A stretch of 64,000 bases of DNA from JALORV01 sp963780715 (GTDB lineage: Bacteria > Pseudomonadota > Gammaproteobacteria > Burkholderiales > Burkholderiaceae_F): the NCBI GenBank assembly GCA_963780715.1, contig CAWADK010000005.1, positions 1 through 64,000 on the forward strand, in the 5' to 3' direction. This document shows, piece by piece, positions 27,421 to 36,678 of the stretch; position 1 is the stretch's first letter, and every line of letters begins with the position of its first letter. The notes beneath the pieces are model-generated. The model was not told the origin of the DNA. It worked only from the letters and a program-made list of their open reading frames with translations, and ran no database searches. The position numbers and the translations under genes were made by a program.

Positions 27421-28905
27421 ATGCTGCAGAAAGTGGGTATGCCTTCCCTTTCCGACGGCGCGCTGCTGAAGAACGACGCCTACATCGACGGTGCCTGGCT
27501 GCCCGCAGCCACCGGCCTGCGCTTCGCGGTTGCGAACCCCGCCGACGGCGGCAAGCTGGCCGACGTGGCCAACTGCACCGGTACCGAGACCGAGCAAGCC
27601 ATCGCCGCGGCGCACCGCGCGTGGCCCGGGTGGCGCCGCAAGACCGCCAAGGAGCGGGCCGCCGTGCTGCGGAAGTGGTTCGACCTGATCATGGCCGCGC
27701 AGGAGGACCTGGCCCGGCTGATGACCGCCGAGCAGGGCAAGCCACTGGCCGAGAGCCGTGGCGAGGTCGCCTACGGCGCGTCGTTCATCGAATGGTTCGC
27801 CGAAGAGGCCAAGCGTGTGTACGGCGACACGATTCCGACGGTCGCCAACGACCGCCGGCTGCTGGTGTTCAAGGAGCCGATCGGTGTGGCCGCCGCGATC
27901 ACGCCGTGGAATTTTCCGAACGCGATGATCACGCGCAAGGTCGCGCCGGCGCTGGCGGCCGGCTGTACGGTGGTCGTCAAGCCGGCCGAGCAGACGCCGC
28001 TGTCCGCGCTGGCGCTCGCCGAGCTGGCGCAGCGCGCGGGCTTTCCGCCCGGCGTGTTCAATGTGGTGCCGGCCGACGAGGCCAACTCGATTGCGGTCGG
28101 CAAGACGTTGTGCGACTCGCCGACCGTGCGCAAGTTGTCGTTCACCGGCTCGACCGCGGTCGGGCGCATCCTGATGCAGCAGAGCGCGCCGACGCTGAAG
28201 AAGCTTTCGCTCGAACTCGGCGGCAACGCCCCGTTCCTGGTGTTCGATGATGCGGATCTCGACGCCGCGGTGGACGGCGCGCTCGCGTCGAAGTACCGCA
28301 ACGCCGGACAGACCTGCGTCTGCACCAACCGCTTCTATGTGCAGACCGGCATCTACGACGCGTTCGTCGAACGGCTCGCGCAGAAGGCGCAGGGCCTGAA
28401 AGTCGGTTCCGGGTTCGAGACCGGAGTGCAGCAGGGCCCGCTGATCGACCGCAACGCGCTGGCCAAGGTGCAGGCTCACATCGACGATGCGCGTGCCAAG
28501 GGTGCGCGCATCGTGACGGGCGGCAAGCCGCACGAACTTGGCGGCACCTACTTCCAGCCCACCGTGCTGGCCAACGTCACCGAGGACATGCTGGTCGCAC
28601 GCGAGGAGACCTTCGGGCCGGTGGCCCCGGTGTTCCGTTTCAGCACGGAAGCCGAAGCGATCGCGGCGGCCAACTCGACCGAGTTCGGCCTCGCCGCTTA
28701 CTTCTACTCGCGCGATGTGGCGCGCGTGTTCCGAGTGGCCGAACAGCTCGAAAGCGGCATGGTCGGAGTCAACACCGGTCTCATCTCGAACGAAGTCGCG
28801 CCCTTCGGCGGCGTCAAGCAATCGGGGCTCGGGCGCGAAGGGTCGAAGTACGGCATCGACGAGTACCTCGTCATCAAGTACGTCTGCATCGGAGGTATCG
28901 GATGA
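27421..28905 (+). CDS. gabD: NAD(P)-dependent succinate-semialdehyde dehydrogenase
   Basis: Aldehyde dehydrogenase of 494 residues. GGAGGAG lies just upstream of the ATG. The catalytic Glu in LSLELGGNAPF and the catalytic Cys in NAGQTCVCTNRFYVQTG are present, with cofactor motif FTGSTAVGRILMQQ. The VCxC cysteine pair and the overall pattern (GVKQSGLGREGSKYGIDEY) fit the GabD group, which oxidises succinate semialdehyde to succinate at the end of GABA breakdown. Glutarate-semialdehyde dehydrogenases look almost the same. The stop codon starts an intergenic repeat. Confidence 0.9.
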   Translation: MLQKVGMPSLSDGALLKNDAYIDGAWLPAATGLRFAVANPADGGKLADVANCTGTETEQAIAAAHRAWPGWRRKTAKERAAVLRKWFDLIMAAQEDLARLMTAEQGKPLAESRGEVAYGASFIEWFAEEAKRVYGDTIPTVANDRRLLVFKEPIGVAAAITPWNFPNAMITRKVAPALAAGCTVVVKPAEQTPLSALALAELAQRAGFPPGVFNVVPADEANSIAVGKTLCDSPTVRKLSFTGSTAVGRILMQQSAPTLKKLSLELGGNAPFLVFDDADLDAAVDGALASKYRNAGQTCVCTNRFYVQTGIYDAFVERLAQKAQGLKVGSGFETGVQQGPLIDRNALAKVQAHIDDARAKGARIVTGGKPHELGGTYFQPTVLANVTEDMLVAREETFGPVAPVFRFSTEAEAIAAANSTEFGLAAYFYSRDVARVFRVAEQLESGMVGVNTGLISNEVAPFGGVKQSGLGREGSKYGIDEYLVIKYVCIGGIG

Positions 28906-29068
28906 GCACCGCACGGCCGCTCCGAAGGCGCTCGCTACCCCGCGGGGGGACGGCGGCCGACCTGTCGGCATGCCCTGCGGCATGCCGGCCGGCCGATGGC
29001 GCCTGCGTCTGCAGACACAGGCGCACATGGGACGGAGCGCCCGCACGCAACGCCGAGGGAAGATCATG
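28903..29068 (+). repeat. Stop-to-start intergenic repeat, copy A (diverged)
   Basis: It starts at the gabD stop with TGAGCACCGCACGGCCG, CTCCGAAGGCGCTCGC and a C/G-rich hairpin, and ends near GCCGAGGGAAGATCATG at the next start codon. Its first 33 bp match copies at 37864-37939 and 46283-46436 in orientation and position. The middle differs and contains its own palindromes (GGCATGCC repeated). Confidence 0.7.
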
Positions 29069-29707
29069 AGCACACGAGACTATGTCGGCAAGAACGTCAC
29101 GATCCGCTATGACGCCAGGCGCTGCATCCATGCCGAGGAATGCGTACACGGCGCGCCTGCTGTATTCGACCCGCAGGCGAAGCCGTGGATCCAGCCGGAC
29201 AACGCCTCCGTCGAGCACCTCGTCAATGTCGTCGCGCGCTGCCCCTCGGGCGCGTTGACACTGCACGCGCCCGACGGGACGTCACTGGAGGCGCCGCCCG
29301 AGAGCAACACGGCCGCGGTGCAGGCGCGTGGCCCGATCTACGTCCGGGCCCGCGTCACGGTCCCCGGGGGCGAGCACGCCACCCTGGTCGAGTACACGCG
29401 CGTGGCGTTGTGCCGCTGCGGAGCATCCGCCAACAAGCCGTACTGCGACGGCAGCCATAAACGCGTGGGATTCGCCGACGAAGGCGCCTGCCCCAATCCG
29501 CCGCCCTCGGTGGCCGGACCGGCGGCCGGCGAGGTGAAGGTCCACCCGATCGCCAACGGACCGCTGATGGTCGAAGGCAAGGTCGAGTTCCGCGCCGCCG
29601 ACGGGTCCACCTTCACGACCGAGAAGGTATGGTTGTGCCGCTGCGGCGGCTCGGCCAACAAGCCATTCTGCGACGGCTCGCACAAGCGCAACGGGTTTAC
29701 GGCCTGA
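29066..29707 (+). CDS. CDGSH iron-sulfur protein with Fer4_19 domain
   Basis: Predicted iron-sulfur protein of 213 residues. The ATG at 29066 follows GAGGGAAG. Residues 8-70 are a divergent 4Fe-4S mono-cluster (Fer4_19) domain with CIHAEECVHGAPAVFD and VARCPSGAL. Two CDGSH domains follow, each with C-x-C...C...H ligands: LCRCGASANKPYCDGSHKR near 130 and LCRCGGSANKPFCDGSHKR near 190. The function is unknown; related CDGSH proteins carry redox-active 2Fe-2S clusters. It ends 4 bp from the convergent kefC-like gene. Confidence 0.9.
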   Translation: MSTRDYVGKNVTIRYDARRCIHAEECVHGAPAVFDPQAKPWIQPDNASVEHLVNVVARCPSGALTLHAPDGTSLEAPPESNTAAVQARGPIYVRARVTVPGGEHATLVEYTRVALCRCGASANKPYCDGSHKRVGFADEGACPNPPPSVAGPAAGEVKVHPIANGPLMVEGKVEFRAADGSTFTTEKVWLCRCGGSANKPFCDGSHKRNGFTA

Positions 29708-29711
29708 CGAC

Positions 29712-31514
29712 TCACTGCCAGTGGCCGGCGTCGCGCTGGGCCTTGGCCTGCGCCTCGCGGTCGCGCCGCAGATTTTCCTCGAGCTCCTCGCGTCCGCTCC
29801 TGGCGATCGCCACCGTCTTCGCTTCGTCCCGGAAGTGCGGCCGCATCGCGGCCAGCGTGGCGAGGTTGGCGCGACGAAACTGTTCCGCAACTTCGCGCGC
29901 CTCGAAGGGTGACAGGCCGATCGCCTCGAGGGCCTGGCGGCCCGAGCGCAGCGCGGACTCGAAGGTCTCGCGCTCGGCCAGCGCCACGCCGCGGTCGGCC
30001 AGTTCCAGCCAGTGCCGCACGTTGCGCGCGCGCGCGACGATCTGCAGCGCAGGGAACTCGCTGCGCACCGCGTCGACCAGGTGCAGGCTGTCCTCGACGT
30101 CGTCGATCGCCACCACCAGCAGCCGCGCCTTCGCGGCCCCCGCGGCGTGCAGCAGATCGAGTCGCGTGGCGTCGCCGTAGAACACCTTGTATCCAAACTT
30201 GCGCAACAGGTCGATCTGGTCCGGGTCGTGATCCAGCACCGTCACCTTCACGCCATGCGCGGAAAGCAGGCGCGCAATGATCTGCCCGTAGCGGCCGGCG
30301 CCCGCCACGATCACCGGGGCCGTGTCGTCGTCGATCGCGTCGGCAGCGCGTTCCGCGCGCGACCGGCGCTCCAGCAGCGCGTCGTGCGCCAGCAGCAGCA
30401 GCGGCGTGGCCGCCATCGACAGCGCGACGGCCGCGGTCAGAAGCGCGTCCCAGTCGCCCGGGAGCACGCGTGCGCTGCGCGCGACGCCGAACACCACGAA
30501 TGCAAATTCGCCCGCCTGCGCCAGCAGCGCTGCAAACAGCCATCGCTCGCGCGCGGCGACATCAAGCGTCGGCGCGATCACGGCGAGCGCGAGTCCCTTG
30601 ATCATCAGGAGGCCCAGCACCAGTAAAGCCAGCTTCAGCGGCTGCGTACCCACCAGGCCGAAGTCGATCGACATGCCAACGGCGATGAAAAAGAGGCCGA
30701 GCAGCAGTCCCTTGAACGGCGCGATGTCGGTCTCGAGTGCATGCCGGTATTCGGAGCTTGCGAGCAACACGCCGGCCAGGAACGCGCCGAGCGCCATTGA
30801 CAGCCCCGCGAGCGCCATCAGCTCCGCAATGCCGAACACCAGCAGCAGCGCAAACGCGGTGAAGATCTCGCGCACGCCGGACAGCGCGATCAGGCGGATC
30901 ACCGGACGGGTCAGGAAGCGGCCGATCACAACGACGATCACGACCGCCGCCGCGCCTTTGAGCGCCAGCTGCCAGCCCGGCTCGCCACCGGGCTGGTCCA
31001 CGCCCAGCAGAGGCACCAGCGCGATCAGCGGTATCGCCGCGATGTCCTGGAACAGCAGCACCGAGAATGCGCCGCGACCGACCGGTGCCGTGAGCAGATT
31101 GCGCTCGGCCATCGTCTGCACCGCGATCGCCGTCGAAGACATCGCCAGCGCGAGCCCGGCCACGAGCGCCCCCTGCCAGTTCAGGCCAGCCGCCCACAAT
31201 GCAACGCCCAGCGCGGCACCGCAGGCCGCCATCTGCAGCGACCCGCCGCCGAACACCGGCCCACGCAGTTCGATCAGGCGTTTGAAGTCGAGTTCGAGTC
31301 CGATCAGGAACAGCATCAGCACGACGCCAAACTCGGCGAAATGCAGGATCGACTGAACGTCCGTGACGAAGCCGAGTCCCCACGGACCGATGGCACAGCC
31401 CGCGATCAGGTAGCCCAGCACCGAGCCCAGGCCGAGGCGCTTGGCGATCGGCACGCAGACCACGGCGGCGCCGAGGTACACCAGCGCGTCGCGCAGGATC
31501 GAGGGCTCAGCCAT
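29712..31514 (-). CDS. KefC-like monovalent cation:proton antiporter (CPA2)
   Basis: Integral membrane antiporter of 600 residues. The N-terminal two thirds hold about 12 membrane segments with family motifs GYLIAGCAIGPWGLGF and LIGLELDFKRLIELR. The C-terminal regulatory nucleotide-binding domain has VIVAGAGRYGQIIARLLSAH near 400 and VFYGDATRLDLLHAAGA. KefC/KefB proteins export K+ and take up protons during electrophile stress, gated by glutathione adducts. The overlapping KefF-like gene supports this assignment, although the antiporter could transport another cation. Confidence 0.9.
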   Translation of the reverse strand: MAEPSILRDALVYLGAAVVCVPIAKRLGLGSVLGYLIAGCAIGPWGLGFVTDVQSILHFAEFGVVLMLFLIGLELDFKRLIELRGPVFGGGSLQMAACGAALGVALWAAGLNWQGALVAGLALAMSSTAIAVQTMAERNLLTAPVGRGAFSVLLFQDIAAIPLIALVPLLGVDQPGGEPGWQLALKGAAAVVIVVVIGRFLTRPVIRLIALSGVREIFTAFALLLVFGIAELMALAGLSMALGAFLAGVLLASSEYRHALETDIAPFKGLLLGLFFIAVGMSIDFGLVGTQPLKLALLVLGLLMIKGLALAVIAPTLDVAARERWLFAALLAQAGEFAFVVFGVARSARVLPGDWDALLTAAVALSMAATPLLLLAHDALLERRSRAERAADAIDDDTAPVIVAGAGRYGQIIARLLSAHGVKVTVLDHDPDQIDLLRKFGYKVFYGDATRLDLLHAAGAAKARLLVVAIDDVEDSLHLVDAVRSEFPALQIVARARNVRHWLELADRGVALAERETFESALRSGRQALEAIGLSPFEAREVAEQFRRANLATLAAMRPHFRDEAKTVAIARSGREELEENLRRDREAQAKAQRDAGHWQ

Positions 31515-32067
31515 GGGAGGCGATGTACTGCTGCAGACGCTCTCTGTAGCGCTGCGCGTGCGCTTCGAGCGCGGCGGCGTCGAGCCGATGGGCGCCGTGC
31601 ACGACGATCGGGTCCAGCCAGTTCAGGCCGCAGAAGCGCGCGGTCTGGCGTACCGCCGGCACGAAGGCCTCGAAGGCATGGCCGTGCACGCCGGCCTCCG
31701 AATACGCCTCGGGCAGTGCACCCGTGGTCGTCACCCACAGGCAGTCCTTGCCCCGCAGCGTCTGCCCTCCTTCGCCGTACGCCCAGCCGCGCACCAGCAC
31801 GTCTTCGAACCAGAGCTTGAGCAGCGCCGGCACGCCGTACCAGTACAGCGGGTGCTGCCAGATGACGAGCCGCGCTGAAGCAAGGAGGTTGCGCTCCGCC
31901 GCCGCGTCGATCGAGAAGTCCGGATAGGTGTCGTACAGCGAATGGACACGGACCTCGGGCAGGTCCTGCACCGAAGCGAGCAAAGCGCGTCCCGCGATCG
32001 AGCGCCTGGGATGGGGATGGGCGAGCAGCAGCAGGATCACGCGCGGACGTGTGTGTGCGGCGAGCAC
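31507..32067 (-). CDS. KefF-like NAD(P)H oxidoreductase (ancillary protein)
   Basis: Flavodoxin-fold quinone reductase-type protein of 186 residues. Recognisable segments are VILLLLAHPHPRRSIAGRAL, LVIWQHPLYWYGVPALLKLW, VLVRGWAYGEGG and WVTTTGALPEAYS. KefF binds FMN and activates KefC, and it overlaps the kefC-like gene by 8 bp here. The start is a GTG at 32067; a later GTG before VILLLL is also possible. It lies 13 bp after PPK2 on the same strand. Confidence 0.88.
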   Translation of the reverse strand: MLAAHTRPRVILLLLAHPHPRRSIAGRALLASVQDLPEVRVHSLYDTYPDFSIDAAAERNLLASARLVIWQHPLYWYGVPALLKLWFEDVLVRGWAYGEGGQTLRGKDCLWVTTTGALPEAYSEAGVHGHAFEAFVPAVRQTARFCGLNWLDPIVVHGAHRLDAAALEAHAQRYRERLQQYIASHG

Positions 32068-32080
32068 CGACCGCGCCGCG

Positions 32081-32986
32081 CTACTTCTTCTCCGTCAGCA
32101 GCAGTTCGCGCGCGCGGGCGAGATCTGCCTTCTGTGCGTCCGTGATCTTCGGATAGGCGAGCTTCATGCTCTCCATCGCCTCGACGATGGCGCCGACGAC
32201 GACGAGCCGCGTGAACCACTTGTTGTCGGCCGGCACGACGAACCAGGGTGCGGCCTGCGTCGCGGTCGCGCGGATCGCGTCCTCGTACGCGGCCATGTAG
32301 TCATTCCAGTAGGCCCGCTCCTTGACGTCGCCGATGGCGAACTTCCAGTTCTTGTCGGGCTCGTCGAGGCGCTCGATGAAGCGCTTCTTCTGCTCCTTGC
32401 GCGAAACGTGCAGGAAGAACTTCAGCACCGTCGTGCCGTTGCGCGTCAGGTAGTCCTCGAAATTCGCGATGTCGCGCAGCCGCTCGCGAAAGATCCCCTT
32501 CGTCAGCGCCGGCTTCGGCAGCTTCTGCGTCGCCAGAATGGACTCGTGCACCCGGACGACCAGCACCTCTTCGTAGTAGGAACGGTTGAAGATGCCGATG
32601 CGGCCACGCTCCGGCAGCGCTTTCCAGCTGCGCCACATCCAGTCGTGGTCCAGTTCCTCGGGCGACGGCTGCTTGAACGACGTGACCTGGCAACCCTGCG
32701 GATTCACACCGCTCATCACGTGCTTGATGGTGCCGTCCTTGCCGGCAGCGTCCATGGCCTGGAAGACGAGCAGCAGCGAACGGCGGTCCTGCGCGTAGAG
32801 CTTGTCCTGCTCGTCGGCAAGCCAGGCGACACTGTCGGCCAGCAGTTGCTGAGCCTCGGGCTTGTGTTCGTCCTTCAGGCCGCGGGTGTCGCCGGGATCG
32901 ACGTCCTTCAGGCGGAAGCGGGATCCGTTGGTGACGCGGTAGGGATCGATGAAGCCCGCCAGACTCTTCAGTGTCTTCTTGTCCAT
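32081..32986 (-). CDS. ppk2: Polyphosphate kinase 2 family protein
   Basis: Nucleotide phosphorylation from inorganic polyphosphate; 301 residues. The start at 32986 follows GGAG. Walker A lies in QAMDAAGKDGTIKHVMSG near residue 80, and the following catalytic region reads FNRSYYEEVLVVRV. The lid module FRERLRDIANFEDYLTRNGT and WYxP-type APWFVVPADNKWF are present. The spacing resembles class III PPK2 (AMP and ADP phosphorylation) as known from Meiothermus. Class cannot be settled without a tree. It lies between kup and kefF-like genes. Confidence 0.9.
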   Translation of the reverse strand: MDKKTLKSLAGFIDPYRVTNGSRFRLKDVDPGDTRGLKDEHKPEAQQLLADSVAWLADEQDKLYAQDRRSLLLVFQAMDAAGKDGTIKHVMSGVNPQGCQVTSFKQPSPEELDHDWMWRSWKALPERGRIGIFNRSYYEEVLVVRVHESILATQKLPKPALTKGIFRERLRDIANFEDYLTRNGTTVLKFFLHVSRKEQKKRFIERLDEPDKNWKFAIGDVKERAYWNDYMAAYEDAIRATATQAAPWFVVPADNKWFTRLVVVGAIVEAMESMKLAYPKITDAQKADLARARELLLTEKK

Positions 32987-33102
32987 GGCTCTTGTAGCTC
33001 CCCAGCTCCTCGACTCGGCTCACAGCATCATAGCGACGCCAGAGACGGCTCGAAGACCCACCGGCGCCACGCCAGCAGTGCAGCACGGAGTTTGCGGCCC
33101 GC

Positions 33103-35019
33103 TCAGATGACGAGCTGAGTGCCGATCTCGATGACACGGTTCGGCGGAATGCGGAAGAAGTCCGACGCCGGCTGCGCGTTGCGCATCATCCAGCCGAACA
33201 GGCGCTCGCGCCAGTTCGCCATGCCTCCGGCGCGGCCGGACAGGACCGTCTCGCGCGACAGGAAGAAGGAGGTCGTCGCGGGGTCCAGCGCAAAGTCATG
33301 GTGCTGGGCCAGCGTGCGCGCGATGTCGGCAATGTCGTAGGAGTCCTTGAAACCGAGGTGGACCTTGACGTTGTGGCAGCCGTGGCCGTGATCGCGGATC
33401 TCGGCGGAGTCCTCAGGCGGCACATGAGGCACGTCCTCGGGCACCGCGGTCAGCAAGATCACGCGCTCGTGCAGCACCTGGTTGTGCTTCAGGTTATGCA
33501 GCAGCGCGTGCGGCACTTCGTCCATGCCGCCACTCATGAACACCGCCGTGCCTTCGACGCGCTGCGGCGGGTAGGCCGCCAGGTTCTTGAGGAAGCCCTC
33601 CAGCCCGACACCGCCGCGCCTGCGCTCCTCTCGCACCAGCTCGCGCCCGCGCTTCCACGTGCTGAACAGGAAGAAGAGCAGCCCGCCGAACGCCAGCGGC
33701 AGCCAGCCGCCATGCGTGATCTTGGCCGAGTTGGCGACCAGGAACACGATGTCGAGCATCAGCAGAGGCAGCAGGACCAGCCCGATCTTCCACGGCGTCC
33801 AGTCCCAGCGGTGCCGCGCCACGACGATGACGCCCAGCGTCGTGATCACCATCGTGCTGACGACCGCGATGCCGTACGCGGCAGCGAGACTGGACGAACT
33901 GCCGAAGCCGATGACCAGCAGGATCACCAGGGCGAGCAGCATCCAGTTCACGAGCGGCACGTAGATCTGCCCGGCGGCGGTCGCCGACGTGAAGTGCACC
34001 TCCATGCGGGGCATGTAGCCGAGCTTGATTGCCTGGCTGGTGATCGAGAACGCCCCCGAGATCACCGCTTGCGACGCAATGACCGTCGCGGCCGTGGCCA
34101 GACCCACGAGCGGCAACTGCAGCCAGTCGGGGGCCAGCAGGTAGAACGGGTTGCGGACCGCCGCGGCGTCTGCGAGGACGAGGCTGCCCTGTCCGAAGTA
34201 GTTCAGCAGCAGGCTCGGCATCACGAGCCACAGCCAGGCAACCTGGATCGGCCGGCGCCCGAAGTGCCCCATGTCTGCGTACAGGGCCTCACCACCGGTG
34301 ACGGCCAGGAACACCGCCGCCGTGACCGTCAGCGCCAGCCCCGGATGCGCGATCACGAAGCCCAAGGCATGCAGGGGATCGATGGCCGCCAGCACCCCGG
34401 GGTTGCGCGCAATCTGCAGCGCGCCGAGGATTCCCAGCGTCACGAACCACACGACCATGATCGGCCCGAAGACCTTGCCCACCCGTTCCGTGCCGCCACT
34501 CTGCACAGCGAAGAGAACGATCAAAACCAGCAAAGTCAGTGGAATCACATATTGCGTGAAGCGCGGCGAGACGACTTCCAGGCCTTCGATGGCCGACAGC
34601 ACCGAAATCGCCGGCGTGATGATGCTGTCGCCGTAGAACATCGCGGCCCCGAACAACCCGCAGGCGACCGCGACCCCCGCGAGCCGCGACTTCGCCGGAA
34701 ACTGTCGCAGCACCAGTGCGAGCAGGGCGAGGATCCCGCCTTCGCCGCCGTTGTTCGCACGCAGCACGATCAGGACGTACTTGACCGACACGACGAGCGT
34801 GATGGCCCAGAAGATCATCGACAGGACGCCCAGCACATTGGCAGTCGACAGCCCCGCCCCGTGCTCGCCGGCGATGCTTTCCTTGAAGGCGTAGAGCGGA
34901 CTGGTCCCTATGTCACCGTAGACGACACCCAGCGCAGCGACGACGAGGGCCGGTGAGAGGGACTTGTGTGCAGGCGACTGCATGGAATGCAGGGGATCTC
35001 CCGAGGCGTGGCGCAACAT
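33103..35019 (-). CDS. kup: Kup family potassium uptake protein
   Basis: K+/H+ symporter of up to 638 residues with 12 membrane segments and a hydrophilic C-terminal domain of about 190 residues. The family start motif AALGVVYGDIGTSPLYAFKE is near residue 30, and EGLEVVSPRFTQYVIPLTLL and GDIGTSP-associated loops are intact. The ATG at 34983 (MQSPAHKSL) is as plausible as 35019; no clear ribosome site decides. Kup-type transporters work best under low-K+ or acid stress. It is convergent with none; tRNA-Gly lies upstream. Confidence 0.93.
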   Translation of the reverse strand: MLRHASGDPLHSMQSPAHKSLSPALVVAALGVVYGDIGTSPLYAFKESIAGEHGAGLSTANVLGVLSMIFWAITLVVSVKYVLIVLRANNGGEGGILALLALVLRQFPAKSRLAGVAVACGLFGAAMFYGDSIITPAISVLSAIEGLEVVSPRFTQYVIPLTLLVLIVLFAVQSGGTERVGKVFGPIMVVWFVTLGILGALQIARNPGVLAAIDPLHALGFVIAHPGLALTVTAAVFLAVTGGEALYADMGHFGRRPIQVAWLWLVMPSLLLNYFGQGSLVLADAAAVRNPFYLLAPDWLQLPLVGLATAATVIASQAVISGAFSITSQAIKLGYMPRMEVHFTSATAAGQIYVPLVNWMLLALVILLVIGFGSSSSLAAAYGIAVVSTMVITTLGVIVVARHRWDWTPWKIGLVLLPLLMLDIVFLVANSAKITHGGWLPLAFGGLLFFLFSTWKRGRELVREERRRGGVGLEGFLKNLAAYPPQRVEGTAVFMSGGMDEVPHALLHNLKHNQVLHERVILLTAVPEDVPHVPPEDSAEIRDHGHGCHNVKVHLGFKDSYDIADIARTLAQHHDFALDPATTSFFLSRETVLSGRAGGMANWRERLFGWMMRNAQPASDFFRIPPNRVIEIGTQLVI

Positions 35020-35098
35020 GCGCCCGATTGCTTACGTGAAGCTTGCGCCGGATGTCGGGAGTCCTCCCGTTCCCGCCACCCGTGAGCGGCGAGGAAAA

Positions 35099-35172
35099 TG
35101 GAGCGGGTGAAGGGAATCGAACCCTCGTATGCAGCTTGGGAAGCTGCCGTTCTGCCATTGAACTACACCCGC
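35099..35172 (-). tRNA. tRNA-Gly (anticodon CCC)
   Basis: A 74-nt cloverleaf on the minus strand with acceptor stem GCGGGTG/CACCCGC, anticodon stem GCAGC/GCTGC, loop TTCCCAA giving CCC, T-loop TTCGATT and encoded CCA. Confidence 0.96.
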
Positions 35173-35214
35173 AGTGCGTAGAATTCTATCGAACTGTCAA
35201 TTCAGGCGTCGAAC

Positions 35215-35415
35215 ATGGAAATCCGCGTGAACGGGGAAATCCGACGCGTGCAGGACGGCAGCGCGGTGGCCGACCTGCTGGCCGAGCTGGGCGCAGCGGG
35301 CAAGCGGGTGGCTGTCGAGCGCAACGGCGAGATCGTTCCGCGCAGCCAGCACGCGGGCACGCGGCTCGCCGCCGGGGACCGGATCGAGGTCGTCATCGCC
35401 GTCGGCGGAGGATGA
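35215..35415 (+). CDS. thiS: Sulfur carrier protein ThiS
   Basis: Ubiquitin-like sulfur carrier of 66 residues. After adenylation and thiocarboxylation at its C-terminal Gly it gives sulfur to ThiG for the thiazole of thiamine. The C-terminus AVGGG provides the required Gly-Gly end; the beta-grasp N-terminus MEIRVNGEIRRVQDGSAVAD is typical. It is separated from thiG by an OsmC-family gene that starts 1 bp after its stop. Confidence 0.93.
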   Translation: MEIRVNGEIRRVQDGSAVADLLAELGAAGKRVAVERNGEIVPRSQHAGTRLAAGDRIEVVIAVGGG

Positions 35416-35416
35416 A

Positions 35417-35881
35417 ATGGCGCAACAGCACGTATTCGAGGGCACGCTGCACTGGAGCGGCGGCAGTCAACAGGACGAGCACGGCAAGCTGAAGCTGTCG
35501 CGCGCGTTTGCGGTCCGCTTCAAGGGCAAGCCCTCGATCGAAGGCTCATCGCCCGCGGTGTTCAACGGCGACGATTCGCGCCACAACCCCGAGACACTGA
35601 TGGTCGCGTCGCTGATGTCCTGTCATCACCTGACGTATCTCGCGGTCTGCGAGCGCGCGAACATCGAACTGCTCGAGTACAACGACAGCGCCACCGGAAC
35701 GCTGGCCATCAAGGACGGCAAGATGCGCATGGTCGAAATCGTACTTTGGCCGCAGGTGCGCATCGCGAACGCGGCCCAGCTGGAACAGGCACGCGAGCTG
35801 CATGCCAAGGCGCATGCCCACTGCTTCATGTCGAACTCGGTGAATTTCGAGGTCAAGGTTCAGCCGACGGTGACGGCATGA
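35417..35881 (+). CDS. OsmC family protein
   Basis: Predicted peroxiredoxin-like OsmC/Ohr-family protein of 154 residues. It has the two redox Cys of the family: SLMSCHHLTYLAVC near residue 75 and KAHAHCFMSNSVN near 140, with GGSQQDEHGKLKLS at the N-terminus. Family members reduce organic peroxides. It sits between thiS and thiG, overlapping thiG by 4 bp, so it is probably in the same operon. Whether it serves thiamine synthesis or is only co-expressed is unknown. Confidence 0.9.
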   Translation: MAQQHVFEGTLHWSGGSQQDEHGKLKLSRAFAVRFKGKPSIEGSSPAVFNGDDSRHNPETLMVASLMSCHHLTYLAVCERANIELLEYNDSATGTLAIKDGKMRMVEIVLWPQVRIANAAQLEQARELHAKAHAHCFMSNSVNFEVKVQPTVTA

Positions 35882-36678
35882 CGGATCGCTTGAAAATCGG
35901 TGCGCGTGAATTCGGTTCCCGGCTCCTGATCGGCACCGGCAAGTACCGCGACTTCGAGCAGACGCGCGTTGCCGTTGAGGCGAGTGGCGCGGAGATCGTG
36001 ACGGTCGCAATCCGCCGCACCAACATCGGCCAGACCGCGGGCGAGCCCAGCCTGCTCGACGTGATTCCACCGTCGAAGTACACCTTGCTGCCCAACAGCG
36101 CGGGCTGCTACACGGCCGAGGACGCCGTGCGGACGCTGCGGCTGGCGCGCGAACTGCTCGACGGCCATGCGCTGACCAAGCTCGAGGTGCTGGGCGATCC
36201 GCAATCGCTGTATCCGAACATGCCCGAGACGATCAAGGCCGCCGAGACGCTGGTGAAGGAGGGCTTCGAGGTCATGGTCTATTGCAGCGACGACCCGATC
36301 CAGGCCAAGGTGCTGGAGTCGATCGGCTGCGTGGCCGTCATGCCGCTCGCGTCACTGATCGGCTCGGGCATGGGCATCCTCAACCCGTGGAACATCCAGC
36401 TGATTCTCGAGCGCGCCCAGGTGCCGGTGATCGTCGACGCCGGCGTCGGCACCGCGAGCGACGCCGCGATCGCGATGGAACTGGGCTGCGCCGGCGTGCT
36501 GATGAACACGGCAGTGGCGCAGGCGAAAGACCCGGTGCTGATGGCAAGCGCGATGAAGAAGGCCGTCGAGGCCGGGCGCGAGGCCTACCGGGCCGGGCGC
36601 ATGCCGAAGCGGCTCTACAGCGGAACCCCTTCGTCGCCCACCGCCGGCGTCATCGCGCCGACCAAGCCCGGCGCGTGA
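35878..36678 (+). CDS. thiG: Thiazole synthase ThiG
   Basis: Joins deoxyxylulose phosphate, dehydroglycine and ThiS-COSH into the thiamine thiazole. Length is 266 residues from the ATG at 35878, which overlaps the OsmC stop. The N-terminus LKIGAREFGSRLLIGTGKY, the Schiff-base Lys in LTKLEVLGDPQSLYPN near 100, and the TIM-barrel motif VPVIVDAGVGTASDAAIAM near 185 are all present. trmB follows with a GTG overlapping its stop. Confidence 0.97.
   Translation: MTDRLKIGAREFGSRLLIGTGKYRDFEQTRVAVEASGAEIVTVAIRRTNIGQTAGEPSLLDVIPPSKYTLLPNSAGCYTAEDAVRTLRLARELLDGHALTKLEVLGDPQSLYPNMPETIKAAETLVKEGFEVMVYCSDDPIQAKVLESIGCVAVMPLASLIGSGMGILNPWNIQLILERAQVPVIVDAGVGTASDAAIAMELGCAGVLMNTAVAQAKDPVLMASAMKKAVEAGREAYRAGRMPKRLYSGTPSSPTAGVIAPTKPGA

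Noticed and set aside
33298..34956. Long plus-strand open frame opposite kup
   Set aside because: Gln/Arg/His-rich antisense shadow; kup has all family motifs.
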